A stretch of 64,000 bases of DNA from Brasenia schreberi (Eukaryota; Streptophyta; Magnoliopsida; Nymphaeales; Cabombaceae). Below are positions 37,201-49,200 of the stretch, in pieces; positions within the stretch are counted from its first letter, which is position 1; each line of letters opens with the position of its first letter. The stretch lies in assembly GCA_036023115.1 (NCBI GenBank), contig JAYKKT010000091.1:29454001-29518000 (forward strand), given 5' to 3'. The notes beneath the pieces are model-generated. The model was not told the DNA's origin, made no database searches, and saw nothing but the letters and a program-made list of their open reading frames with translations. The position numbers were made by a program, and so were the translations under genes.

Positions 37201-40200
37201 CGGTTGGTTAAGATGGAGAGGCGCATCAGGTATTCTTTGTGCTAAGAAAACTAGTGAAACTTTAGAGGCTTATAAGAAAGCAAAGAAGGAAGCGAAAAAG
37301 GCCGTGAGTGAAGCAAAAGCTAAAATTTGAGAGGACTTATATAAAAAACTCATCTCAAAAGAGGGTGAAAGAGATATTTTTAGGATAGCTAGGGCTAGAG
37401 ATAAGAAAACTAAAGATCTTAATTATGTTAGATGCATCAAGGACGAGGATGAAAAAATTCTAGTGGCAAATGATTATATAAGAAATAGATGGAAAAACTA
37501 TTTTTATAAGTTTTTTAATGAAAATAAAGATGTTAGTATTAGCTTAGGAGAGTTAGCCAAATAAAAAAAGTATATAAACCACAATTTCTACCGACGTATT
37601 CAAAAGAATGAAGTCAAAGAGACTCTTAAACATACGAAGGGTGGTAAATCGGTAGGACCAGATACTATTCCTATAGAAGTTTGGAAAATACTAGGAGAAA
37701 TAGGAATCACTTGTCTCACAAGACTATTTAATGAAATATGGAAAAACCAAAAGATGCCCGAGGAATGGAGAGCAAGTACACTTATACCCATATATAAGAA
37801 CAAGGGAGACATTCAAAATTGTGTGAATTATCGAGGTATCAAGTTAATGAGCCATACTATAAAATTGTGGGAAAGAATTATCGAACGTAGGTTAAGACAA
37901 GTATAAAGTACAACAGAGAACCAATTTGGATTCATGTCAGGCAGATCTACTATTGAAGCGATTCACCTTTTGAGACGTCCTATGAAACATTTTAGAGCAA
38001 AAAAGAAAGACCTTCACATGATATTTATTGATCTAGAAAAAGCTTGTGATAGGGTACCGAGGGAGGTTCTTTGGATAACTTTTAAAAAAAGAGGTATCCC
38101 ATTGACATATATTAACCTTATAAGAGACATGTATGATGGTGCAAAAACATGTGTGAGGACTCATGAAGGAACGACAAACTTCTTTAAAGTTAATATTGGG
38201 TTACATCAAGGATCAACTTTAAGTCCATACTTATTTATGATGATGATGGATGCTTTAAGTCCATACTTATTTATGATGGTGATGGATGAGTTAACAAAAC
38301 ATATTCAAGATGAAGTACCTTGGTGTATGTTATTTGCAGATGACATTGTATTAGTGGAGGAGTCTAAGGAAAAAGTTAATAGAAAATTGGAACTATGGAG
38401 AGAAACATTAGAAAGCAAAGGCCTCCGACTTAGTAGAACAAAGACAGAATATATGGAATGTAAGTTTGATCATTTGGTTACTTCAAAGGACATAGAAATT
38501 AAAATTGGCACACATTGCATTCCCCAAAAGGAAAGTTTTAAATACCTAGGGTCAATTTTGGAAGAATTGATGGAGATGTTACGCATAGAATTAATGTTGG
38601 TTGGTTAAAATGGAGAGGAGCATCAGGTATTCTTTGTGATAAGAAGATACCATTAAAGTTAAAAGGTAAATATTATAGAGCAGCAATTAGGCCTGCCATG
38701 TTTTATGGTTCTGAGTGGGCAGTTAATCATCAACATGTACAAAAGATGTCTGTGACAGAAATGAAGATGTTGAGATGGATGAGTGGTCATATAAGAAAAG
38801 ACCGTATACATAATGAGGTTATTAGAAACAAATTAGGAGTGACACCAATAGAGGATAAAATGAGAGAACATCGTTTAAGATGGTTTGGACATATAGAAAG
38901 AAGATCAAAAGAAGAACCTGTAAGAAGGTTAGAAAAACTAAATTTGGAAAGTATTAAAAGAGGTAGAGGACGACCACAAAAGTGTTGGAAAGAAACAATA
39001 AAGAATGATGTAGCTTATTGTGAGTTAACGACTAACATGGCACACGATAGGGACCTGTGGAAAGAAAGAATCCATGTAGCTGACCCCGTCTAGTATGGGA
39101 AAAGGCTTAGCTGTTTTTGTTGTTGTTGGTGGTAGTGGTTAAGATGGAGAGGGGCATGAGGTATTCTATGTGATAAGAGGATACCATTAAAGTTGAAAGG
39201 TAAATATTATAGAGCAACAATTAGACCTCTTATGTTTTATGATTCTGACAAAAGATGTCTGTAACAAAAATCAAGATGTTGAGATAGATGAATGGCCACA
39301 TAAGGAAAGACCGTATACATAACAAGGTTATTAGAAACAAATTGGGAGTAACACCAATAGAGGATAAAATGAGAGAAAAAATCATTTAAGATTGTTTGGA
39401 CATATAAAAAGACAACCAAAGGATGCTCCCGTAATAAGATATGAAAACTAGATTGTGAGAATGTTAAAAGAGGAAGAGGGCCACCACAAAAGTGTTGGAA
39501 AGAAACAATAAAAATAATCTAGTTTATATTGAGTTAACTGATAGCATGGTACATGATAGGCCTCTTTCGAAACAAAGAATCCATGTAGCCGACTCCATCT
39601 AGAATGGGAAAAGGCTTAGTTGTTGTTGAAATTATGTTTCTGAAGATAAAGTGAATATGCTAAAGCTATGTTATCAATAGCGCACTATAGCGCTATAGTG
39701 GGTAGCCCTTAGCGGGTGTCCCGCCAAGACAAATATAGCGCTGCAAATAGCGCTATAGCGGTCCGCTATAGCACTATAAGCGGATAAACGATTCGGATCG
39801 GATCGGGTCGAATTGGATCGACCCGACCCAAAGGATATAAAGGGACGAACGAGAAACCCTCGTTCGTCTCTGTCCAGCCTATCCCGCCTCTCCCTCTGGG
39901 CCTCTCCCGCCTCTCTATAACTTTCACTCCCACCTCTCGTCGCCACCACCTCTAGGTACGCCCCTGTCCCGCCTCTCCCTCTCCCTCCCACCTCTCCCTT
40001 TCTCTCCTGCTCTCGATGTAGCCTCGACAGTTCTCTACTTACATGAGGAGTGGGTGCAGTGTGTCGTGCACCGCGACATCAAAGCAAGCAACATGTTGTT
40101 CGATTTTGACTTCCATGCGCGACTTGGTGACTTTGGGTTGGCACGACTGGTGGACCATGAAGAGGCAGCAGAGACGACGATGGTGGCCAGAACCATGGGG

Positions 40201-43200
40201 TACATTGCACCATAGTGCATCTTCAAAGGCCAGGTTAGCAAAAAGAGTGATGTATATAGCTTCATTGTTTTGCTACTAGAGATTGCATGTGGTCAGATAG
40301 CTTCTCAGCCAGTAGACAAGCGGGGAACCCTATTAATGGAGTGGGTGTGGGGATTGTTTGGTTTGGATGCACTCCTTGAGGCGGTTGACAGGAGGCTGGG
40401 GTTCGAGTTCAATATAGCAGAGGCAGAGTGCATGATGATGGTTGGTTTGTGGTGTGCATTACCAGATCCGGCAAGCAGTCCTACGATAAGGGAGGCAATC
40501 CGGACACTGAGCTTTCAATCCGAGCTGCCCAATCTCCCACGATAGATGCCACCAGTCGTTTTTCAGATGCCCACCGTGATTTATTCTAGCAGGTATAACT
40601 CGGTAGATTGTCAAAGATATCCATGTAATGAAGTCTATGCTTCAATATAGTTGCGGAAGATCAACGAGTGGACAATACCACAAAGTAACAATCACAAGCC
40701 CTTAGAAAAGGGAATAGCCGAGAGCAATAAGTGCATGCGAAAAGGAGAATAAACAAAGCACAAGCTTGAATAAATAATCGTTATTCATTAGCCATCAAAG
40801 GCTTAAATTTACAAGAGATTACAAGTGTATTTATAGAGAAGGAATGAGTGAAGAAGAGTGAGAGAGAGTGAAAGAGTAAAGAGAGAAGAGAGGGGGGCTG
40901 GCTGCAGCCAGCCCCCAACGGTTATAATAGTAGCCGTTGGGGACCAGGGCCCCCAACGGCTAGTGGCCCCCCTGGCCCGGGCCTTGATGGCCCAGTGGCC
41001 CAGGGCCTGCCCGGCCCGGGCCAGAGGGGCCCAGACCTATTTTCCTAACACCCCCCCTCAAACTGACAGCTCCATGACTTGAAGTTTGCCAATTAAAGAT
41101 TGAAACCGAGGGGCAGGTAAGGACTTGGTGAACACATCTGCAAGTTGATATTCTGATTTTACAAACTGTAGTGTCAAGTTGCCTTGTAGATGCTCTTCAC
41201 GAACATAGTGACAGTCCATCTCTATATGCTTGGTGCGCTCATGAAAGGTATGGTTGTTGGCTATATACATAGCGCTTTTGTTGTCGCAGAACATTATTGG
41301 AGAAGCTCCCAGTTGTATGCCCAAGTCTTGAAGTAGTTGTCGCAACCAAGTTAGTTCTGTAGTAGTGTTGGCCATTGCACGATACTCTGCTTCAGTGGAC
41401 GAAAGAGACACCTTTTGTTGTTTCTTGCATCTCCATGAAATGAGTGAGTGACCAAGGAATATGCAATATCCAGTAGTAGAGTGCCTGTCATTCACATCAC
41501 CACCCCAATCAGCATCAGTATAGGCAAGCAACTGAAATAACGAGGAGGAAGATAGAAATACTCCCTTAGTTGAGGTTTGTCGAATATAACGAACAATCCT
41601 CATAACAGCACTCATATGCACTGAGGTGGGTGCATGCTGAAACTGACTTACAGTATGAACAGCATGAGCAATATCAGGCCGTGTTATGGTGAGATATGTG
41701 AGTGCTCCAACCATCTGTCTATAAGGTGTGGGATCACTCAGAAGTTCACCATCAACTAGGCGCATCTTCTGGTTGATTACTTCAGGTGTCTCAACAACTT
41801 TATCATCTGTAATACCTGATCTAAGAATAACATCATTAGTAAACTTAGTTTGTGATAAAAAGAAACCTCTATCATCATGAGTTACCTCAATGCCAAGAAA
41901 ATAGGAAAGTTGAAGATCCTTCATTTCAAATACATTACCAAGTTCTTGCTTGATTTGTTGGATACCTGTGTCATCACTACCTGTAATAATCATATCATCG
42001 ACGTAGAGCAAAAGGATAACAATACCTGCAGATGATTTTCTTATAAACAGGAAGCACTTTTAACATCCATTTGATATAATTTAAAATCCATGATGCAAGC
42101 ATATGCAAGTAATATTCTAATAGCTTCTAATCTAGCTATAGGTGCATAGGTTTCTTCATAATCTATTCATTCTTCTTGATTATAACCTTTAGCAACCAAC
42201 CTAGCTTTGTTTCTAGTTATTAATCCATTTTCATTAAGTTTGTTTCTAAAAACCCATTTAGTGCCAATTATAGGATGATTGATAGGTTTAGGAACTAATT
42301 CCCAAACTTGATTTCTTTCAAATTGATTTAATTCTTCTTGTATATCTAAAAACCAATGTTCATCATCAATGTTCAAAGGCTTCAATTATATCTTTAGGTT
42401 CAATTTGAGAAACAAAGGCTAAGTGGTTACATACATTTCTAAGGGAATTGCAGTACTTACACATTTAGACACATCACCTATAATTTGATCAAGAGAATGA
42501 TATTTTGAAGTCCGCCATTCTTTGGGAAGGTCCAAGACTTGTGATTCCTCTTGTCTTTGCTTATCTTCTTGAGTTTCTTCTTGCTCCTTGACTTCTCTTT
42601 CTTTGCTGTCCAAATGTGTTTCCGCTAAGATTTCTACAACATCATCAACAAAGTCCTTTCTCGGCTTATTTGGATTAGATTCGTCACAAAGGCAACATGA
42701 ATAGACTCTTTAAAAGTCATAGTTCTTTATTATAAATACGAAAAAAGCCTTACTATGATTGGAATAACCAAGAAATATACCTTCATCGGACTTAGCATCA
42801 AACTTTCCCAAGTTCTCCTTTCCATTATTTAAAACAAAGCATTTACATCCAATAGGGGAAACTTTAAAAAGTTTTTCTATAGGAGACATATTTTGTAAAA
42901 TCGAAGAGGGCATCCGATTAATTAAATAGACTGCAGTCATAATAGCTTCTGCCCAAAATTTTTTGGGAACACCACTTGACAAAAGCAAAGTTCTTGTGGT
43001 TTCCAAGATATGTCTATGCTTTCGTTCGGAAACACCATTTTGTTGAGGAGTCTTAGAACAAGAAGTTTGATGTATAATCCCAAACTTATTGAGGTGGTTT
43101 TCAAAATCCTTTGACATAAACTCTCCTCCTGAATCCGATCTAAAAATTTTGATTTCTGAGTCAAATTGATTCTTTACAAGATTATGAAAAATAACAAAAT

Positions 43201-46200
43201 TTTGAAAGACATCGGATTTTGCTTTTAAAAGATATACCCATGTATACCTAGTAAAGTCATCTACAAAAATAACATAATAGGAAATGCCTCCTTTAGACAA
43301 AACAGGTGCCGGACCCCATACATCCGAATGAATTATTTCGAAGGGTCTTGTTGTAACATGTGTTTTGTTTGGAAATGGGAGATGTTGCATTTTACTAAGA
43401 ACACAATCTTTGCAGGAAAAAGATTCCTTAAATTTCATTCCAAGAGGACATTGATACAATTTTTGAGCATTAAGATGTCCAAGTCTCTTGTGCCATAAAA
43501 GAGCATCATTTGTCAAAACATTAACATATCCTATACTATGCAAATAATCCATAATGTAAAGTCTGCCCTCTCTATGGCCACGCCCAATCACCTTCTTCGA
43601 GAGGCGGTCCTGTACAATACATCCGGTGGATGAAAAGGTTATAACACAATTTTGATCCGAAATTTGGGATACGGAAAGTAAGTTTAAATTTAGTTTTGGA
43701 ACAACACTAATTTTGGAAACTTCAAAATTCTTGTTTTGCAAGTCACCAATTTTATCAACGTTTAATTGTGTATCATCCGCCGTATAAACACATGATAAGG
43801 GTTTTTGAACACATGATTTTAAGATATGTTCATTACAAGTCATATGAAATGAAGCACCCGAATCAAGAATCCAAGAGATCATACCTTGAGTTTCTTTTGT
43901 TGAAGATGAGCAAGCCACACCAACCGTTGCTTTTTCCTTCATTTGGGCTTCAAGTTGCTTTAATTTTTGTTCAAGTGCAAGAAGGGAAGAAGACGAAGCA
44001 TGTTCTTCTACTACGGCCACCTTCTTTTTCAATTTTGGGCAATTTGGCCTTATATGCCCGGCTTCTCTACAATGATGACAAATGATGTCTTTTCTTCCTT
44101 CTTCACTTTTGAAATGAGGTGGTCGGTAAGCCTTCATATTTGCTCCGGGTTTTGATGCGGCCAAGGCGGTGTCTTTTTGAAGTCTTGCTTCATTCATTCT
44201 TGTTTCCGCCATTTGAAGATCGGTAAGAATCTCTTCTTTTGTAGGAAATTGTTTTCTATGAATAAGTGATGATCTTACCCCTTCAAATTCTTCCCGGAGA
44301 CTTCTTAGAAATTGATATACAAAGTCCTCATTGTCTTCACATTGTCTCTCACTAAGACATTGTGTACATTTCTTTTTGTAACCATACAATTGATTCCAAA
44401 CATTGGAAAATTCCCCAAAAAAATCGTTTACCCCTTTATCTCCTTGTTTAAGTGAGACCAATTTGTCTCTTAATGCCATCCTATGAGCCACATCGCTTTG
44501 AACATGATATTTTTTTAAATATTCCCATGTTTCTTTAGCGTTAGTGAAATCGGCCAAAGTGTCCCTAGTGTGCTCGTTTACATTATTCATGAGCACCCAT
44601 AGGATTGTTCTATGGCCTCCTTCATATTCCTCTTTTTGTTCGAGTGTGGCATTAATAGAGGGTTCTACCTTTGAACCACTTACATAGCCCCATAATTTTT
44701 TGAAATACAAATAGTTTTCCATAGATTGGGCCCATGTTTTATAGTTCGAAGGTGTTAGACGAAAATTGAAACCCCCTTTATCATCCATAGTTCAAGGAGA
44801 AAGAAACTAAAGAGGTAAACTTACAAAATATGATCGGCACGCTTCTCGAGGCAATGAACAATACAAAATACGATTGGCACGCTTCCCGAGGCAATGAACA
44901 ATACTCCCACGATCGGAAAATGGCTCTGATACCATGTAATGAAGTCTATGCTTCAATATAGTTGCGGAAGATCAACGAGTGGACAATACCACAAAGTAAC
45001 AATCACAAGCCCTTAGAAAAGGGAATAGCCGAGAGCAATAAGTGCATGCGAAAAGGAGAATAAACAAAGCACAAGCTTGAATAAATAATCGTTATTCATT
45101 AGCCATCAAAGGCTTAAATTTACAAGAGATTACAAGTGTATTTATAGAGAAGGAATGAGTGAAGAAGAGTGAGAGAGAGTGAAAGAGTAAAGAGAGAAGA
45201 GAGGGGGGCTGGCTGCAGCCAGCCCCCAACGGTTATAATAGTAGCCGTTGGGGACCAGGGCCCCCAACGGCTAGTGGCCCCCCTGGCCCGGGCCAGAGGG
45301 GCCCAAACCTATTTTCCTAACAATCCATAGTTCGAGTGATACTATATCTAGTTTGGAAATTTGAGATCCTAAGGAGGTTGCCTTAGTGTCTTTTCCCACA
45401 AACCACCGTGTGGTCGCACGTAGCTTCAGAGTTATATAATATGGCATGATGCATTCATTAGGAATGCATCAATCAATTTGCAAAAACTTGAAAATTAAAG
45501 CTTTATGTTCGATGCTAGATACTTAACATAATCTTCTTATATTTAGGTTTCTTTTTGCGTAATTAAGATCTATTATTTAGATGTTGGTACTGGGTATATG
45601 AGCCTAACCCTCACTTATTGAATAACCGAAGATTTAAGTCAGATTTATTTAATTTTGTTACTCCATCGTGTGAAGTAATAAAGAGGTAGAGGACGACCAC
45701 AAAAGTGTTGGAAAGAAACAATAAAGAATGATCTAGCTTATTGGGAGTTAACTGCTAACATGGCACACGATAGGGATCTGTGGAAACAAAGAATCCATGT
45801 AGCCGACCCCGTCTAGTATGTGAAAAGGCTTAGTTGTTGTTGTTGTATCGTGTGAAGAAATGCTTAATGATCGTTCAAGGGTGTATGACATTGCTAATAC
45901 TCTAGCTAGAGCAACCAAACCCTAATGCGATCAAGTACAGTAGCTTGTCGCCATACACGTTATACAATTTTGTGTCTAAATTAGCCCATTTTATCTACAT
46001 ACCTTACTGTTTGGTGCCTAACAAAGTTAACCAAACGATCGGCAATAAACTTAATGATTTGCAATGCTTCTGCAGCTATTGAGACAACTACAAAAACTTG
46101 GGTTTGGAGAAGATAATCTGAATGCATATATGTGCAATTTGTGGCAGTGATCGATGGTATGTGCAATCATAAACTTTTCTAACAAAAACCTTGTGTATAA

Positions 46201-49200
46201 GGTGAGGGATCGACTAATAACCATATTTCTCCCATTCTTTTTCCTTTCCTGTGTGTGTGCGCATTTGCGCTTGTGCTTTGATGCAGAAGTCAAGGCACTT
46301 TGTTATGCTTGGATTGTTATTTTTACATTTTTTTTCTTGTTACAATGAGAGGGTGAAGCCTAAAACACACCCACACCTCGGAATCAAACTCGCCACCTTC
46401 AAGTGGGCTTTAGAGATCTTTGTTACCGCACCACTGGGGGTAACCGATGCTAACCTCCTCGACTAGCAAGCCTCACCTCGAATCCTTATACCGAACACAT
46501 ACACGGCTGATCAGAGGATGAAGTTTATTAAAGAAAGAAGAGAGATTTACAAGAACCTATTATATATATATATATAATTTTTTAATCATAAATAAAAGTG
46601 TACCGCTATATCAGGGTTGACTGCTAACAACCCGCTAACCGCTATTGATAACATAGTGCTAAAGTTCATAGTAGAATTGTTGTTTTGAATACTCCATTCA
46701 TTCGGTTTTTGATCTAGCTTTTTGTGAGTTAACTGCTAACATGGCACATAGGGCTCTGTGGAAACAAAGAATCCATGTAGCCGACTCCGTCTAGTATGGG
46801 AAAAGGCTTAGTTGTTGTTTACTCCATTCATTCGTTTTATGGAGATGCAAGAAATGGTAGGAGAATTTTCAGGGATAGTATGGGTTTCTGTGATTCCTTG
46901 CCAAGACCTGGAAGCAACTCCTGAATGTTTTTTGTTTACCTAATGCATTTGCTGCGTCTAACTTCTCCCTGTACCCAAACTAAATATACCAGAAACGATT
47001 CTGATGGATGATAGAATTCTTCATGCGCTTCTTTATGTTTAAATAAACATTTCCATTAGGATTCTCTTTGTAAGAAAAATTACAGATTCACAGGTGCTCC
47101 TTAGGCTGGTTTTTTTCATGTGCTGTTGGGTCTATATTAAGATTAAGCAGGTTGTTTATTTGTTACTTTTGGTTTGTGGGATTATGCATGCTTTTAGTAG
47201 AGTTGCTGTTGTTTTCCCTTTTTAACTTGGCTGAACTGTGCTTTCTGTCGAGTTTGGTTTCCATGAAGCAGGCAAACTGGTCGATCTTATTTTTTTCATT
47301 ATTTCTTGTACAGAAAGAAAATCTCTAATCTGGAGAAGGAACATAAGAGTATGCAGTCTATGATTGATGCTTTGGAGGAAGGTACTAATATATGTATGTG
47401 ATGGTTATAAGATGTGTTCTAGGAAGTTAGGAATATATGTATTTGATGGATAAGATATATTGTCACTGTTGTGTATTCCCTAATGCAAAAAGATATAGTG
47501 GCTGGTGTGGGTCCAGGACATGGGTGTGGGTGCGAAAGCGTGATGTGTCAATTTTGTAAATCTTGTGTGCAAAGACACAACAATACCTAAAAGTATAGTA
47601 TAATTTGATAATATCTCATATGAAAAACTCACTTTTCATGATAAGTCATAAATGAACTAATAATCAACCAAGTGTTTAATGAAATGTCCCTGTGACGTGG
47701 CACTAAATTGTCTCTAACTTGAAATTTTTGTTAAAAAAATATAGTTAGCAACGAGTCAGACATGGGAGAAGTAGGAGTGTTGAGTGGCGGAGTGTCCAAC
47801 ATGGATGTGGCACCATCATAGGAGTGTCCGTGTGGGTGAAAATGTCTCCCAAAATCTACATGGTCCTCTCTTTTCCTTTTTCCCCTTCTATCAGATGATG
47901 AGTTTGTTCTGGGTTTCATGCCTAATGGTGAATGATCTTAACAAGACACAAGAAGCACCAAGTTCATATTCGAGCAGTTTGATAGTGAGAAGTACAATAA
48001 GTGATGTGCATTATCATGTTCTGGAAAAGGTGGGGTTCGAGTTTGAAATAGAAGCAAGAGAAAACAGCATCCTTGTTGAAAAGGTCTCACATTCAAAGAT
48101 ATCTTCATTAGTTGATTCAAATGGCTCAGAATTAAAAGAATGTGAAATATAATTACTTATCTGAAAAAAAGATGTGAAATATAAGATATCCAATATTTGG
48201 AAAGAGTAGAAGCAATAAAATGTTCATAGTAATAATATCTGTTTGATGAAAGTATCCTAAATGGACATTTTCTTCTAAAGCCTGAGTTGGAGAATCACAA
48301 CTTTTGATAATATTTGTAGCATTAATTCATAAATCTTTTTCTGTATGTGTGACAATCAAGCTATTTCAACATGTAATCCATCTTTCCAGGTTCTGTACAC
48401 TCTTTCCTTGTTTGTCATTTTCTTGTTATTTCCAGAGAAAACGTTGCTGCAGTCCAAGTTGCGGAAGTCTTCCTCCGATGGGAAATCAGTTGATACTAAG
48501 AGGAGAATTGCTACAAAAGATGTATCAACATCCACTGATGGCTCAGGTACTTGTGTGCTGGTGTTAATCAGGTTTAGTAGGAAGGTCTTTACATATTCTT
48601 CATTTGGTAGCGGCTGTTTAATAGAACCAAGCCTTTTTATTGTCGAATTACATGTTCTCAGGTTCTGAAGTGATGAATGATGCAATTGGTGAAGCGAGTG
48701 CTATTGGCATGGTTACTGATGATCGACAGGGGAAGTCTGTCGAGTCCCTTCCTCTTCCGCCAGACAGACTATATACTGGCCTTGCCTCAACATATGAAAA
48801 TGAATTTCATCTTTTGACTTCATTTACTACCCTTCCCTCAGATCAGTTGAGAATAGTTGACAACATAAGGTCTATGATTGTGGAGGTACAATATGATATT
48901 CTAGTCAACCTTTCAAATATTTGACATTTATGCGTCTATTTTCTAGAAATATTTTTCCTTGACAAGTAGCTGATATTTTTATTGACATTTTCTTCTTCCT
49001 GCTTGTAATGTGAATTTCTTATTGTGCTCACATGTTAAAATCCTTTTTGCAGTTAACGTTAGAGAAAGGGAAGTTGTTACATGATCTGGTTCGTGAATCC
49101 TCGCAGGCTTCCGAGTTGAAGGTATGTCATTTTGAGAGAGTCATGATTCAACACTTATGTGTATTATCCTTCACAAATTCGCTCTTAATCTATTGTTATA

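Larger units (their letters stand above)
40624..45322 (-). mobile_element. Young Ty1-copia retrotransposon, complete ends, 5-bp TSD ATCCA
   Basis: The LTRs at 40624-41050 and 44935-45322 differ by a single base in the aligned part plus a 39-bp length difference. ATCCA at 40619-40623 and 45323-45327 is the TSD. The PBS on the minus strand is 'tggctctgatacca' (44921-44934), next to the right LTR, and fits initiator Met tRNA. The polypurine tract is the complement of 'cccccctcaaac' (41051-41062). Gag, protease and integrase are open, but pol is broken after integrase and most of the RT palm is deleted, so the copy probably moved with enzymes supplied in trans. It sits inside the hAT-like element and is therefore younger than it. 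Confidence 0.95.
39666..46656. mobile_element. hAT-like DNA transposon with 17-bp TIR and 8-bp TSD (BLI intron 7)
   Basis: The left end CTATGTTATCAATAGCG (39666-39682) is the exact inverse of the right end at 46640-46656. Both are directly flanked by TGCTAAAG (39658-39665 and 46657-46664), an 8-bp TSD. Subterminal 'ctatagcg' and 'ccgctat' repeats lie inside both ends, as in the smaller relative at 10353-11154. No transposase is recognised. Inside are a GC-rich block with 'cccgcctctccctct' repeats (39850-40010), a receptor-kinase fragment (40012-40545), a complete young Copia element (40624-45322) and a 171-nt RTE piece (45676-45846). Without the later insertions it is about 2.1 kb. The features fit a non-autonomous hAT element that has captured host sequence. 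Confidence 0.85.

Noticed and set aside
47784..48152. 122-codon ORF in intron 8
   Set aside because: Exons 8 and 9 join to give the expected [11 protein letters not shown] text, so nothing is missing; no motif.
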